A model generated the notes under the pieces. It did not search any database. It worked only from the letters and a program-made list of their open reading frames with translations, and had not been told where the DNA came from. DNA of 52,348 nt, from positions 1 through 52,348 of the forward strand of contig BBFE01000029.1 of the NCBI GenBank assembly GCA_001313085.1, written 5' to 3'. Numbering within the stretch: the first letter of the stretch is position 1; every line of letters starts with the position of its first letter. Both the position numbers and the translations under genes were made by a program. This DNA is from Paenibacillus sp. JCM 18996. Its GTDB lineage: Bacteria; Bacillota; Bacilli; Paenibacillales; NBRC-103111. Below, piece after piece: positions 1 through 11,354 of this stretch.

Positions 1-17
1 TAGGACAATAGCATGAC

Positions 18-48
18 AGCAGGCTGCCAGCATAATCGGCAGCCTGCT
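18..48 (+). terminator. Strong hairpin at the left edge
   Basis: An 11-bp perfect inverted repeat (arms 18-28 and 38-48, 9-nt loop) lies ahead of the first gene. It has no T-tract on either side, so it is only terminator-like. It may end a gene lying outside the window. Confidence 0.4.
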
Positions 49-156
49 GAACTATCGGGCAGGATAATTTAAATATAAGAAATTTCTATCTTTTGAGAAA
101 ACGGCAATAACATGTAGACTGGTGTTGATACAAAATACATGCCAAAGTAGGATGAT

Positions 157-962
157 ATGTGGATTATTGCGATGATGGAAGTGCCATTTGGAAAACGATT
201 GTTAGGAAGCTTCGTTCTGCCGGTTGTGTTTTTTGCTGAGGATGAGGCTCGGTTGCTTATGTCTTCTTCACGGAATTCTACCGAACTAGCCAAACTGGTG
301 GATCGGAGAATTGCTGGTTTTCCCCTTGAACACATTATCGGATGGGCGGAATTCTGTGGTTTGCAGATTCAGTTGGATCCCGGAGTTTTCGTACCCCGGC
401 CACGAACCGAGTTTCTTGTTCGACAGGCCGTGCCCTCACTCAACCAGGAAACATAGTAGTTGACCTATGCTGCGGTTCTGGAGCTGTGGGTGCGGCCTTA
501 GTCGCTTTGATGGAGCGTATTGAATTGCACGCGGTTGATATCGACCCTCCAGCAGTACAATGCGCCCGTCGTAATATTCATTTAGACGAGAGCTTTGTGT
601 ATAAAGGGGATCTCTACGATCCGCTACCTGTTCAGCTTTATAACCGCGTCAATGTTATTATAGCCAATGCCCCATACGTACCTACCGAGGCAATAAAATT
701 CATGCCAATGGAAGCCCGCGTCCACGAGGCAAGGATTGCGCTTGATGGAGGAGCTGATGGACTTGACGTCCAACGAAGGATAGTAGCTGAATCTCCTCTC
801 TGGCTTGCAAAGGGGGGCTTTCTCCTAGTCGAAACTAGCGAGAGGCAGGCGCCGTTGACTGCCGAACTCTTTGCTCAATACGGATTGCTTCCAAAATGGG
901 TTCGTTCCGCAGAACAGGACGCTAACGTTATCATTGGAATCCGAACAGACCACGCAAGCTAA
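157..962 (+). CDS. PrmC-related N5-glutamine methyltransferase, frameshifted
   Basis: This is a SAM-dependent methyltransferase of the HemK/PrmC-related family, which would methylate a glutamine side chain in a protein. The N-terminal part carries the PrmC-like stretch ending in DPGVFVPRPRTEFLVRQA. After a frame change near 428-440, the Rossmann glycine motif VDLCCGSGAVGAAL, the acidic VDIDPPAVQCARRN and the catalytic-loop motif NAPYVPT follow. NAPY in place of NPPY is, from memory, usual for this sub-family. A second frame change sits on T6 at 229-234: shortening it to five restores CVFAEDEARLL. The true start is unclear; GTG at 159 is possible because the N-terminus runs in another frame after correction. 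Family assignment is good, the substrate unknown. Confidence 0.75.
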
Positions 963-970
963 GAAGAAAG

Positions 971-1446
971 TTACTTCACTAAAGAATAAACCTCTTCCGG
1001 GTGTGTTAGGTTGATCTTGTGGTCTACCCCTTGAATTTCAACAAAATGAATGTTAGGAACCGCCCGGAAATAGTCGGCTATCCGGAAACCATCAGCAAAA
1101 TCGGATGTTCCTAAAATGAGTAGCGTTCTTGTATGGAGTTGGCCCAATCGTTCAATGGCTGGAGCTTCGGCCAAACCGTTTTCGGAGTAGCCCACTCGAA
1201 CATCTTTTTTTTGATGTTATGCGCTGTCATTTCCGCCATTATGCCACGCAGTGGCTTTTACTTCCGGGTTGGTCAATTTTCCTATCCGGCACAGCAAGAT
1301 AATTTTCCAACATCCTTATCTAACGTTATAGCCGCCAATTTCAATCCCTCCGCCATTGTTAAATACGGAGCAAGGCTTTCACGTAAATCGATAACGGTTA
1401 ATCCATGTTTTACGGCTAAGGTTGCCGCATAAATGACTTCTCCCGC
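971..1446 (-). pseudogene. Decayed alpha/beta-hydrolase-like remnant
   Basis: The readable C-terminal part (971-1195) has the hydrolase pattern TLLILGTSDFADGF (the acid-residue strand) and VDHKINLTHPEEVYSLVK (a His near the C-terminus). Upstream on the same strand there is open sequence with [14 protein letters not shown], but at least two frame changes and stop codons separate the pieces. One change coincides with T8 at 1205-1212. The rest are not explained by homopolymers, so this may be a true remnant. There is no convincing start. The hydrolase assignment rests on pattern only. Confidence 0.35.
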
Positions 1447-1479
1447 ATTGTCAGCAACAATATGTACAACCCAATACTT

Positions 1480-2064
1480 TTAACGTTTTAGGAGATTATT
1501 CTTTGAAACGGTCGAAATCGCTCTGAAAAGACTGCGTGCAATCAGCTCGGCCATGCTCATAACTAAATGAAGACGAGTGTTTTGCAGTACTAGATACTCC
1601 ATTAAACCGCCGACATTCACTATACCCGAAATATGAATATCTCCCACCGGAGTCAATTCCTTGTGTACCCCGCTTCCCGGACGGATAGGACCTTCTCCGA
1701 TATGGATGCAGCCGACGCTGGCAGCTTGGCCAAGACAGGAATCAATGCCGATTATAAAAGGCAGGCAGTGTTGGAATAAATCTGTTCCAGTGTTGTATCG
1801 AGATTCATTGCATGAACGGGTTCTTCAAGTGTTCCAAACAGATCAAACAATGAAGAACGGAATTTACGAAGTGAGGAGCCTGCAATGGGGCCTAACGAAT
1901 CGCCGGTGGAACGATCGGTGCCTAAGCAGACAACCACAATTCGTCTGTTTGTATGCAGCCCTTCGAGAAAACCATTCAACTGTTTGGCAAGCTGCAGGGA
2001 GGCTGTAGGATTTTTTTATATGCAATTTTTTTAAGACATCCTGTATAGACTGCTCCGTTTTCAC
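1480..2064 (-). CDS. yyaC: Sporulation protein YyaC, frameshifted
   Basis: YyaC belongs to the spore-protease-like family and is made during sporulation in Bacillales. The core CLGTDRSTGDSLGPIAG and the following GTLEEPVHAMNL match the family closely. The remaining C-terminal part, read in another frame down to 1480, gives GIDSCLGQAASVG, GEGPIRPGSGV and GDIHISGIVNVGG, also family hallmarks. The start is GTG at 2064, 8 nt after an AGGAGG on the minus strand. Frame changes fall near 2010-2035 (A-run one too long) and near 1755 (not a homopolymer). Corrected, the protein is about 194 residues, normal for YyaC. It supports a spore-forming host. Confidence 0.85.
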
Positions 2065-2264
2065 ACAATCAGCCTCCTGTAATCAGAGATTTTTTGCACG
2101 GGTTAGTTGCACTTATCCTTTATATTCCTTCTACCATTATTCCTCTGTATTGAATCCTCAATATCTTAATATTTTGAAAGAAATCGGAATCTAACCTTAT
2201 AGGCATGCTGCCCGATCGATTCTATAATGAAATAAAAAAAAGACAAAACGAGGTGATCTCCAGA

Positions 2265-3209
2265 ATGGAAGCCCTTACAACAATGCGGGTAGCTAAAAGT
2301 AAAGCCGTCAAGCTGAAACGTTGGGATTCACCCATTGCCGGATATTTGTTTATCTCCCCTGGCTGCTTGGATTTTTTTACGTTGACCCTTTACCCGATGA
2401 TCCAATCCCTTTACTATTCGTTTACCGATTTCTCTTTGCTTGAGGAACCGAGCTGGGTAGGATTGCGGAATTACCAAAAGATTGTAACGACGGACGACAG
2501 ATTCATTCAATCCGTAAAAGTTACGTTTCTCTACGTATTGGGCTCCGTCCCGCTGAGATTGGTTGCCGCTCTGTTCATTGCCATCCTGCTGGCCAAAAGC
2601 CTAAAGGGCATGTCGGCATACCGCACCGCAATCTACTTTCCCTCCATGATCGGAGGAAGCATCGCCGTATCCCTGCTGTGGAAAAAATATTTTCGGCAAG
2701 ACAGGATACATCAATCACCTGCTCGGCTATTTGGGCATCGAAGGCACCGGATGGGTGACAAATCCAAATACTGCGTTATGGACTTTGGTTTTACTTGTGG
2801 TCTGGCAGTTCGGTTCGGCTATGGTCATTTTCCTTGCAGGCCTCAAACAAATCCCTAACGATCTGTATGAAGCATCTTCAGTAGACGGAGCCGGTAAAGT
2901 GAGGCAGTTTTTTCAACATAACGCTCCCAATGCTATCCCCTACTATCTATTTCAATCTTGTAATGGGAATCATTTCGGCTTTTCAAATGTTTACACCGGC
3001 GATGATTATTACAGAAGGCGGACCGATGAATGCTACCTACGTGTATGCCCTTTATCTATACGAGCGGGCCTTCAGCCAGCTTCAGATGGGCTACGCTTCA
3101 GGTCTCGCCTGGATCATGCTGTTGATTATCGTGGCATCAACCTCTCTTATTTTTTTTAACCTCCAAATACTGGGTTTTCTATGAATCGGAAGGGGGCAAG
3201 AGTAAATGA
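2265..3209 (+). CDS. Sugar ABC transporter permease (MalF/LacF type), frameshifted
   Basis: This is the first integral-membrane subunit of a CUT1-type carbohydrate importer. ATG at 2265 is preceded by AGGTGA at 8 nt. The N-terminal membrane segment is disturbed by compensating errors (C-run one short near 2358, T7 at 2372-2378), which turn the expected SPWLLGFF into SPGCLDFF. Frame changes then occur at A6 2692-2697, T6 2908-2913 and T8 near 3150-3157; each loses one base to restore the frame. The cytoplasmic EAA loop reads PNDLYEASSVDGAGK and, corrected, continues into ITLPMLSPT. The corrected end YWVFYESEGGKSK stops at 3209, overlapping the next gene by ATGA. No ATPase gene is present; such importers use a shared MsmX-like ATPase. 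Confidence 0.85.
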
Positions 3210-4058
3210 TGAATGCGCTCAAGCGTAAAAAATATAAGCCGCCATCTTCTGCTTGCTGCCATGAGCCTCATTATGATCTATCCGGTCATTTGGTGGATAG
3301 GGGCATCCTTGAAATCGAACGAGGAACTCAGTCTGCCCGGCCTGTTCCCGACCATGCCAGGTGGAGCAACTTTACTCAGCTGGCACGCCATACCCGGGCA
3401 TTCGTTCACAGATTTTTTTTACATCAACAATTTTCAGCTTGAAATCGGGATTTTGTTCACAACGGTGATTTCCTGCAGTCTGGTTGCGTTCGGTTTCGCC
3501 AGGCTCGACTTCCCGCTCAAAAAAACTTCTGGTTCTCCATTCTGATGCTGACTCTTATGCTGCCGGGGCAGGTTACGATTATCCCGCAGTACTCTTTATT
3601 CCATAAATTCGGATGGGTCAACACGTATCTGCCTTTTTTATGTGCCGCATCTGCTGGCTGCAGGCGCAGGCGGGACCTTCTTCGTCTTCCTGCTTGTGCA
3701 GTTTATACGGGGAATTCCGCGCGAGCTGGATGAATCGGCAAAAATGGATGGCTGCAGCTGGTTCGGAATTTACTGGAGAATCATCATGCCATTGATGAAA
3801 CCGGCGTTGGTGACTGTGATGATCTACTGCTTCCTCTGGAACTGGGATGATTTCTTCGGACATCTGCTGTTTATCAACTCTGTCGACAAATATACGGTGG
3901 GACTCGCGCTCCGCATGTTCAACGACTCCCAATCCGCCCAGGCATGGGGCCAGCTTTTGGCTATGGGGCTCGTATCCGTCATCCCGTCTACCATTATCTT
4001 CTTCATTGCGCAAAAGCACTTTGTGGAAGGGATCGCAACTACGGGTATCAAGGGATAA
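3206..4058 (+). CDS. Sugar ABC transporter permease (MalG/LacG type), frameshifted
   Basis: Second permease of the CUT1 importer. It starts at 3206 inside the stop of the preceding permease, so the two are translationally coupled. The N-terminus is MMNALKR, continuing as NISRHLLLAAMSLIMIYPV once A6 at 3227-3232 is read as five. Further over-long runs are A7 near 3519-3525 (needs 5) and T6 near 3634-3639 (needs 5). T8 near 3413-3420 keeps frame but probably adds a Phe. The EAA loop is intact (RELDESAKMDGCSW, then IIMPLMKPAL). The C-terminal FFIAQKHFVEGIATTGIKG is typical of the family. The protein lies in the membrane and forms the pore with the other permease. Confidence 0.87.
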
Positions 4059-4117
4059 GATGCCCAATCTTACGAGGCGATTTCCGGGATGGGCGACTTT
4101 TAGGCAGGGTTCACTGA

Positions 4118-4149
4118 TAAAAGAAGTCTCATTTCGCTTAAGCGATTTA
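4118..4149. other. Intercistronic hairpin before the binding protein
   Basis: Between the second permease and the binding-protein gene is a perfect 12-bp palindrome (4134-4145, TCGCTTAAGCGA) nested in an imperfect larger stem. Such hairpins can stabilise the upstream end of a highly expressed binding-protein message. No T-tract follows. The function is inferred. Confidence 0.35.
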
Positions 4150-4209
4150 TACTTCGTTTATCGTTAAAATAATCAATTCTGTACAAGCAGAGAAAAGGGG
4201 ATTGAAAAT

Positions 4210-5509
4210 ATGACAGCAAAGCGAAACAAACTGGTTCTTACGGTTATTACAGCCATGCTCGGCCTTTCCTTGACAGGCTGCGGCGGCGCTGCGAAACCGG
4301 CAGAAACCAAAGCCGGCGATGCGTCAGCAGCAGGCAGCAAACCGGTTAAGCTCCGTATTACCTGGTGGGGCGCTCAGTCAAGACACGATGCCACGCTGAA
4401 GATCCTTGACCTTTACACCAAGAAGAATCCCAATATCACATTTGAGCCCGAATATTCCGGATGGGACGGCTACATTGACAAATTGACGACGCAGGCAGCG
4501 GCCAAAAAACGCGCCGGATATTATGCAGATGGATGCAGCTTGGCTTGCCGATTGGAATGCTAGGGGCCAATTGGCGGATCTGAGCAGCGTCAATGTGAAG
4601 GATGTCGACGCCGGCCTGTTGGCAGAGGGGAAATACAAGGACAAGCAGACCACAGTCCCGCTCGGCAAGAACGCCTGGGGACTCGTTTATGACAAGTCTG
4701 CGTTGGAAAAGCTTGGATTCCAACTGAAGAACGATATCACCTGGGATGAGTTCTTCCAACTTGTCAAAGACATCAAATCCAAGGTGGGTAAGGATCAATA
4801 CGTTATGATGGATGGAACGAACAATCGCGGCCTTTATTCCTCCTACCAGCTGAGCAAGGGCAAAGGGCACCCGATTACTATGGATGGTAAATTCAATTGG
4901 GACAGGGACACTTGGCTGGAATGGGTGAAGATTTTCGATGACTTCCGCAAACAGGGTATTGTTCCTCCGGCGGATATTGCCGTATCCGATAAAGAATTGG
5001 ATCCGAAGCTGGACTTGATGGTGACGGGGAAAGTGATCTTTAGAGCGGCTCACGCGGCGCAGGCTTCTTCTTGGGACAGCTTGAAGCCGGGCAGCATCGG
5101 TGTTGCGGCAATTCCGAAGGGCCAGCAGGGCGGTGGCTGGTTGAAGTCGACCTTCTTCTTCGGGGTAAGCCAGGATTCAAAGAATAAGGAAGAGGCCAAG
5201 AAGTTCATTGAATGGTTTATCAATGATCCGGAGGTCGCAGAAATTGCCGGCACAACTCGCGGAATCCCGGTGTCGAACAAAATCGTCTCCAGCCTGCAGC
5301 CGAAATTCACCGCCGCCGACAAATTGACGGTGGAAATGATCGAGAAGGCGAAAGCAGGTGCGCAGCAGTTCAACCCGGGAGCCAAAGGCTGGAACAATTT
5401 CGAGACCAAAGATTTCAAAGCCATCTCTGAAGCGCTCATGTTCGGTAAATCCACCGCTGACCAGTCCTTTGAGGATTTGAAGAAGAAAGCGAAGGAATAC
5501 GAGAAGTAA
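4210..5509 (+). CDS. Sugar-binding lipoprotein of ABC importer, frameshifted
   Basis: Extracellular solute-binding protein, family 1, anchored as a lipoprotein. The signal peptide is followed by the lipobox LTGCGG. Mature motifs include ITWWGAQSRHDATLKILDLY, GKNAWGLVYDKSALEKLG and the C-terminal helices. The single frame change is at A6 4504-4509; one A fewer gives NAPDIMQMDAAWLADWNARG, a classic ligand-cleft sequence. The corrected length is about 433 residues, normal for the family. The gene lies 150 nt after the permeases with a good ribosome site (AAAAGGGGATTGAAAAT). Placing the binding protein after the permeases is less common than the reverse. The sugar is unknown; the neighbouring isomerase and oxidoreductase point to a polyol or uronate-like compound. 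Confidence 0.88.
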
Positions 5510-5650
5510 CACGTAGCTGAAAGACTTTAATCTTCAATTAAAGATCACTATATAGGGTTGTAAAAGGTTAACGCTCGATCCCCTTTGAGGCGGTTACAAG
5601 CTGATCGGGGGATCGTTACCTTAAAATTAATTGGGAGCTGGGTGTTTGTG

Positions 5651-6474
5651 ATGGTGACCTTAACCGGTTTTGCGGATGAGATTTCTCCTCATCTCGAGGA
5701 GCAGATGAATGTACTGGAGTCCGAGGGTATTTCACATATCGAATTCCGCGGAGTAAACGAAAAAAAATGTGCTCAAGCTGACGGACGAAGAATTGAAACA
5801 GGTCAAGGAGCGGCTCAATTCGCGTAATTTCAGCGTTTCTTCCATCGGATCCCCGGTGGGCAAATACGGAATCCGGGATGATTTCTCGGTTGAGCTCGGC
5901 AATATCAAGCGGGCCTGCGAAATCGCGGGCTATCTGTCGGCCCCTTACATACGCGTTTTTTTCTTATTTTATGCCCGAAGGGGAACAGCCGGCTGTCTAC
6001 AGGATGAAGTGATCTCCCGCATGAAGCAGCTGATTGACGCAGCTGAAGTTTACGGGGTGACGCTGCTGCTGGAAAATGAAAGCCATGTGTACGGCGACAT
6101 CGACGACCGCTGCCTGGATCTTCTCGAGTCTTGCAGCAGCCCGCGGCTGCGTCTCGCCTTTGATCCCGGCAACTTCGTAATGAACGGGGTGAAGCCGGTT
6201 TCCCAGGCTCTGCCCAAGCTGCAGCCATACCTGGAATACGTGCATGTCAAGGACGCATTGGGCGAAGAGCGCATGTTTGTTCCGGCTGGGGAAGGGGACG
6301 GGGAGCTCGCTCCATTCATCCGCAGCTTGAAGGACAGCGGGTTTTCGGGCTTTCTTTCCATTGAGCCGCATCTGCATAACTATCTGCCGGATCTCGATAA
6401 TCCAGGCCGGTTCGTCCGCGCCGTCCAGGCGCTGAAAAAAGCTGCTCGATGCGGAAGGTATTGTCTGGAATTAA
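5651..6474 (+). CDS. Sugar phosphate isomerase/epimerase (TIM barrel), frameshifted
   Basis: AP-endonuclease-2-like TIM-barrel protein of the xylose-isomerase/IolE superfamily, which interconverts ketoses or dehydrates inosose-type compounds with a divalent metal. It starts MVTLTGFADEISPHLEEQM at 5651. Metal-site patterns are GVTLLLENESHVYGD, LRLAFDPGNF, YVHVKDAL and GFLSIEPHLH. Three over-long runs break it: A8 at 5760-5767, T7 near 5956-5962 (corrected IRVFSYFMPEGEQP) and A6 near 6435-6440 (corrected QALKKLLDAEGIVWN, stop 6474). The corrected length of about 274 residues is normal. It probably shares the transcript of the importer and the following oxidoreductase. Confidence 0.8.
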
Positions 6475-6500
6475 GAAATTAACCAAAGGAGAGCTGAACA

Positions 6501-7692
6501 ATGGATGCCAACCGGAAACTGAAAATCGGCCTGATCGGACTCGGAAATATCGGCGGCAACCGCCACATACGGTATCTTGGAACGATGGATAACGTCGAAC
6601 TCGTCGGTGTCTGCGATGTCGTGAAAGAGAAAGCGGACACCTATGCGGCGGAAGCGAACACTACGGCCTATTACGACTACAACGAGCTGCTCGACAAATC
6701 CGGGCTGGAGGCTGTCATTATTGCCACACCGCACTATTACCATACTCCGCTCACCGTAGAGGCGTTCAACCGCGGTCTGCATGTGCTGTGCGAAAAGCCG
6801 CTCGCGGTCCATGTAAACGACGCGCAGAAAACCATCGACGCCTATGAGCAGGCGAAAGCAAAAAAATCCAAATCTCATTTTCGGCATGATGTTCCAGGAA
6901 CGTACCCTTCCTTCTATAAGAAAATGAAGGATATTATCTCGAGCGGCGAGCTCGGCCAATTGACGAGGGTGACCTGGATCAATACGGCATGGTTCCGCTC
7001 CCAGGCTTACTATGATAGCGGAGGCTGGCGCGCTACCTGGTCCGGAGAGGGCGGAGGCATTCTGACAAACCAATGCCCGCATAATCTGGATATGTATCAA
7101 TGGCTGTTCGGGATGCCTGCCCGCATCAGCGGCCATGCCCACATCGGCAAATACCACAACATTGAAGTTGAAGATGAGGTAACGGCCTACTTTGAGCATG
7201 ATAACGGCATGATCGGACATTTTATCGTAACGACGGCCGAGACTCCGGGCACCAACCGTTTTGAAGTGATCGGGGAGCACGGTAAGCTTGTCTACGAGAA
7301 TGAGAAGCTCGTTCTATACAAGAATCGCATGTCAATGCTGAAGTATCTGCAGGAAACCAAAGAGGGCTTCGGCAATGTCGAAACCTGGTACACGGAAATT
7401 CCGGTGAATACCAATGTACCGAATGGCCATGATGTAGTGGCTGATAAATTCGTCAAGGTCGTGCTGAACGGAGGAGGAGAGCTGATCGCAGAAGGCACCG
7501 AGGGCATTAAGGGGCTAACCATCGGCAACGGCATCATGCTTTCTTCTTTCACCAAACGGATGGTCGATGTTCCGTTCGATGCCGATGAATATGAGAGCCT
7601 CCTGAAAGAGCTCATCAAAAAACTCCAAATTTGTGAAGAAAATACAGGAACCGGTGGAAACGGATATCGCCCAATCTTTCTCCAAAGCTTGA
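6501..7692 (+). CDS. Gfo/Idh/MocA-family NAD(P)-dependent oxidoreductase, frameshifted
   Basis: Rossmann-fold sugar or polyol dehydrogenase. The N-terminal nucleotide-binding motif is IGLIGLGNIGGNRH; the catalytic-lysine motif EKPLA appears in LCEKPLAVHVNDA; and the substrate-domain motif GGGILTNQCPHNLDMYQWL is complete, with the His of the family's H/D pair. ATG 6501 has AAAGGAGAG upstream. Over-long runs are A7 near 6870 (corrected AKAKNPNLIFGMMFQERTYP) and A6 near 7617-7622. Correcting the latter ends the protein at TGA 7692, after DIAQSFSKA, rather than about 80 nt later. Length about 397 residues. With the isomerase upstream it forms a short catabolic module for the imported sugar. Confidence 0.85.
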
Positions 7693-7822
7693 TCCAAAGC
7701 TTTAAGCAAGCCGCCATTATCGATGATAATGTCGCTTGTTGGCCATTTGCGGACTGCGGCGTGCTGCCCTGATCATCGACATCCCCCGCACATTCGTGTA
7801 TGATTTGACTTAATACTACAAA

Positions 7823-7836
7823 TACCAGCGCTTACA
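7823..7836 (-). promoter_or_regulatory. cre-like site before the two-component genes
   Basis: On the minus strand this reads TGTAAGCGCTGGTA, matching 12 of 14 positions of the CcpA consensus TGWAANCGNTNWCA. The same ten-base core occurs at 37821 and 52173. CcpA control is inferred. Confidence 0.4.
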
Positions 7837-7899
7837 ATCGCATGTTTTCGTCGATAGCCGGAAAATTCGCCCCATTTTTTTGCCGAAGGAGCGGTTCGT

Positions 7900-9519
7900 A
7901 TGTGGAAAATTGTAATCATCGATGATGACAGACAAGTACTCAAAGGCATGAAACAGGTTATTCCCTGGGAAGAGATCCGCGCCGTCTGGGCAGGGGAAAG
8001 CATGTCTGGAGCAGAAGGACTGGAACTCGTGCGTCAAACACAGCCTGATATCATCATTACCGATGTTTATATGCCCATTATGGACGGGCTCAAAATGATT
8101 GAAATTTTGCGTGAGGAGCAGTACGCCGGCAAGATAGTGATCCACAGCGGCTATTCGGACTTTGAATTCGCCCGTAAAGCTCTGCGGTTGAACGTGGATG
8201 ATTACTTATCCAAGCCGGTTTCCAAGCTGACTATTCGGGAAGTACTGCTGCGGGTAATCGGCGATTTGGAAGAACAAAACAAAAAAAAGAAAGCAGATCA
8301 GGAGAAGCTGCGCGATAAGTTGATGCTTTACGAACCTTTCGTGCGAAAGGAACAGCTGAAAACGGCGATTATCGGGACGTGGGAAAGCGAAAACCGCAAT
8401 GATCTGCTGTTCCCGGACGATGAACCGTGCAATCATCTTGTGCTTGGAATGGAAATTGCGAGAACGCCCCGAATTTCTAACGTGCGCGCGTCTGACCGCT
8501 ATTTGTTCCGGTTTGCTATTCATAATATCATCCAGGAAATTTTGCAGCTGAGAACGCCTGTTTCGATTATGTCGAGCTGCACGGTTATCAATCGGCGGTC
8601 ATACTGCATTTCAAGAAATCGGCCGATTATGAAGAATTGATTCAGGAGTTGAGGAAAACAGCTAAACGGATTACAGAATCCGTGCATAATTATCTCAATA
8701 TCAAAATACGAATCGGCATAGGCGGCTTGAAAGAAAGCTGGGCGGCACTGTCCGATTCGCTGGAGGAAGCGTTCCAGTTTCTGTCGGAAGAAGCGCCTGG
8801 CATACTTTCATCTGAGCCGTACGAATATTATCGTTCTCCCGAGCTGCCCGGCCAGGTAAACCCGGCTTCTTTGAAGCCGATGAGATTTTATCATCAACTG
8901 ATTGAGGACATTAAAAAATACCCAGGGAAGAAACGCCGAAAAAAATCATTGACAGATATGTCAGCGGTCTGAAATACGGCAGGACACACAGCTCCGGGCA
9001 GTTGCAGAAGATCGGCGGCCAGTTTTGGGCCATTTTGCGGTATGCTTTGAATGACGAGGAAATACGGCTGGAGGATATTTATCCGGAAGAGCAGATGGAA
9101 TTTGAGCTAAACCGGATCAGCACGGCGGATCAATTGGAGCATTGGTTAAAAGAGAAAGTCAGCGGAATCTTCAACAACCGGCACTGGCAGGAAAATATGA
9201 AGCATAAGCGGACTGTAGATTTTATCAAGCAATATATCCATGAGAACTACGACAGGGAGCTGACGATCGCAGAACTGGCCGAGCACGTAGTCCTGTCACG
9301 GAATTACCTGTGCCAAATTTTTTTTAAGAACGCGACTGGGGAAACGATCAACAACTACATCGTCCGCGTAAGGATGGAAAAAAGCCAAGGGACTGCTTCT
9401 CGAAGGAAAGCTTAAAATTTATGAAATCGCGGACTGCGTAGGCTACCGGAACATTCCTTATTTCAGTACGACCTTTAAAAAAGTATTTTGGCGTTACACC
9501 TGCCGATGTGAGCAGATAA
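7900..9519 (+). CDS. AraC-type response regulator (YesN family), frameshifted
   Basis: Two-component response regulator with an N-terminal receiver and a C-terminal AraC helix-turn-helix. The receiver carries the acidic pocket (VIIDDDRQ), phospho-acceptor Asp in DIIITDVYMPIMDG, the Ser of HSGYSDF and Lys in LSKPVS. The C-terminal DNA-binding part reads KRTVDFIKQYIHENYDRELT, AELAEHVVLSRNYLCQIF and, after correction, the final GVTPADVSR. ATG 7900 follows GAAGGAGCGG. Frame changes lie near 8550 (single-base loss), at A6/A7 near 8917 and 8939, and at A6 9367-9372 and A6 9477-9482. T8 at 9318-9325 keeps frame but doubles a Phe. The corrected length is about 540 residues. It likely regulates the adjacent sugar operon. 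Confidence 0.85.
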
Positions 9520-9546
9520 CAGGGTGCAGCGGGGAGCGGGTGGCAG

Positions 9547-11304
9547 GTGAAAAAACATCTTCAAAAAAGCACCGGATAGATTACTTGCTGTACGGCGGCT
9601 TCTCGGGTTTTTTTTGGTCATTCTGCTGGCTGTGGTCATCGGTTTGAGCTATACACTGTCGACCCGGGAAACCACCAGGAATACATCTTTCTACCAGCAG
9701 TCTTTACTCGGCGAACTGTATAATAAAGTCGAAATCCAGATGCGTTCGGTCGAAAATATTTCGCTTGCCGCCGCGCGGAATGCGGTTTTAACGGAATACG
9801 CCGGAGGAAGCGGCGACCCCTATGCGGATTATCGGAAAAGAGAAGAGTTGAAGTCGTTCCTGATGAACATCGTCAATGCGACACCTGTCATTCAGTCTAT
9901 CCATTATTACACCAACCATGAAATTCCATCGGACACGCTAGGGCCGGTGGTATTTATCGATAATGAAAAAACTCCGGATGAACCATGGTACGGTTCCATC
10001 GAGAACGCGGATTTCGCCTGGCTGGGTGAGCATAGGATCAAATCTTTCAACGGAGAAATTCCCGTGATAAGCTTCGCAAGAAAGGTATATTCCGAAGCGG
10101 GTGATTATCGCGGCATTCTGGTGCTGAACTTGAAGCGTCCGCCATCCAAAATTTGATAAGCGGGGAGAGGCCGGGGGTAAACCGGATTTTGCTGGACTCG
10201 GGCGGCCGGATTCTCACCTTGGTCGGCGACCCATTTATCGAACAGAAAATCGCGGAATATTTGTCAAACATGCACGACACGTCCGGTTATCTGAAAATTA
10301 GCAAGCCACAGGCGGAAGAGCATCTGCTCGTCTGGGCCAAACATTTTAACGGCAGCTGGATTCTTGTCGAGCTTACGCCTTGGGCACAGATTACGCAGGG
10401 CAGCGTGCGTACGGCGGTTGTTTTGGCGGCTGCAGGAGCATCTGCTGTGGTCATTTCCATGTTATTCACTTTACTTTTTTTCAAACCAGTTCCTCAAGCC
10501 CATCCGCCTTTTGCTGGCGGAGATGGCAGATACTCGGGCAGCGCGAAAAAAAATCAATTTGCCGGAGGATTACCGGAACGAATTCGGTGTCCTTTTCTCC
10601 GGCTACAGGAAGCTGATCGACCGGATCCAGCAGCTGTATGTGTCACTGGAGGACCAGTATAAGCGTCAGCGCAGCGCCGAGATAAAAGCGCTGCAAGCGA
10701 TGATTAATCCGCATTTTCTGTACAACACACTCGACCAGCTGAACTGGATGGCCATCGAAGCGGGACAGGACCGGATGAGCAGGATCCTTGAGTTGATGGG
10801 TACAATGTTCCGGATCGGACTGTCCAACGGGGAGAGCCTGATTACACTGCGTGAAGAGCTGCTGCACACGGAATGTTACCTGAAAATCCAGCAGCTGCGC
10901 TGGGAAGAAGGGCTGACGGTAGAGATCGACGTGCCGGAACAGCTGCAGCATTTTTTTTATCCCCAAGATGACACTGCAGCCATTTGTGGAAAATGCGGTC
11001 ATGCACGGCTTTACCGGGAGAAAAGAAGGCCGGATAGAGATTAAAGCTGCGGAGGAAGACGGAATGGTCGCTGTCCGCATCTCGGATAACGGCGTCGGGC
11101 TTAAACCGAACTGGGATGAAGCAAAGAAACGAAGTACCGGCGGATACGGCATCCGCAACGTGAGGGAACGGTTCGAGGCCTTTTTTTGAAGGGGTGTACG
11201 AGCTGGAGATTAGAAATAACGACATTGGGAACGGAGTGACGGTGCTCCTTCGTCTGCCCGCTCTCCTCAGCAGGGAGATGGAGGAGGATCGCAACCGCGC
11301 TTGA
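9547..11304 (+). CDS. Sensor histidine kinase (YesM family), frameshifted
   Basis: Membrane histidine kinase partnering the preceding regulator. GTG 9547 gives an N-terminus KNIFKKHRIDYLLYGGF when two A6 runs are read as five, and T8 near 9608-9615 as six. One transmembrane segment follows (LVILLAVVIGLSYTL), then an extracytoplasmic sensor of about 250 residues, a second membrane segment, a HAMP-like linker, and the His_kinase motif ALQAMINPHFLYNTLDQL with its phospho-acceptor His. The ATPase part has PFVENAVMHGF, ISDNGVGL and GYGIRNVRERFEAFF. Other frame changes occur near 10136 (single-base loss), 10495, 10951 and 11181. The stop is TGA 11304. Length about 585 residues. It probably senses the sugar or its complex with the binding protein. 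Confidence 0.85.
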
Positions 11305-11307
11305 ACG

Positions 11308-11335
11308 AAAAAAATCCCGCCCTGACAAGGGCGGG
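11308..11335 (-). terminator. Rho-independent terminator (minus strand)
   Basis: A 7-bp GC stem (CCCGCCC/GGGCGGG, 11316-11335, 6-nt loop) is followed on the minus strand by seven Ts. It lies 20 nt beyond the corrected stop of the small gene at 11355, and could also slow transcription leaving the histidine kinase on the plus strand. Confidence 0.8.
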
Positions 11336-11354
11336 CTTCTGTGAAACTGCTATA

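Noticed and set aside
1133..1432. A 99-codon plus-strand frame
   Set aside because: No ribosome site; antisense to the hydrolase remnant, which has family-like motifs.
4436..5053. A 205-codon minus-strand open frame
   Set aside because: Antisense shadow of the sugar-binding protein, which has family motifs and a lipobox.
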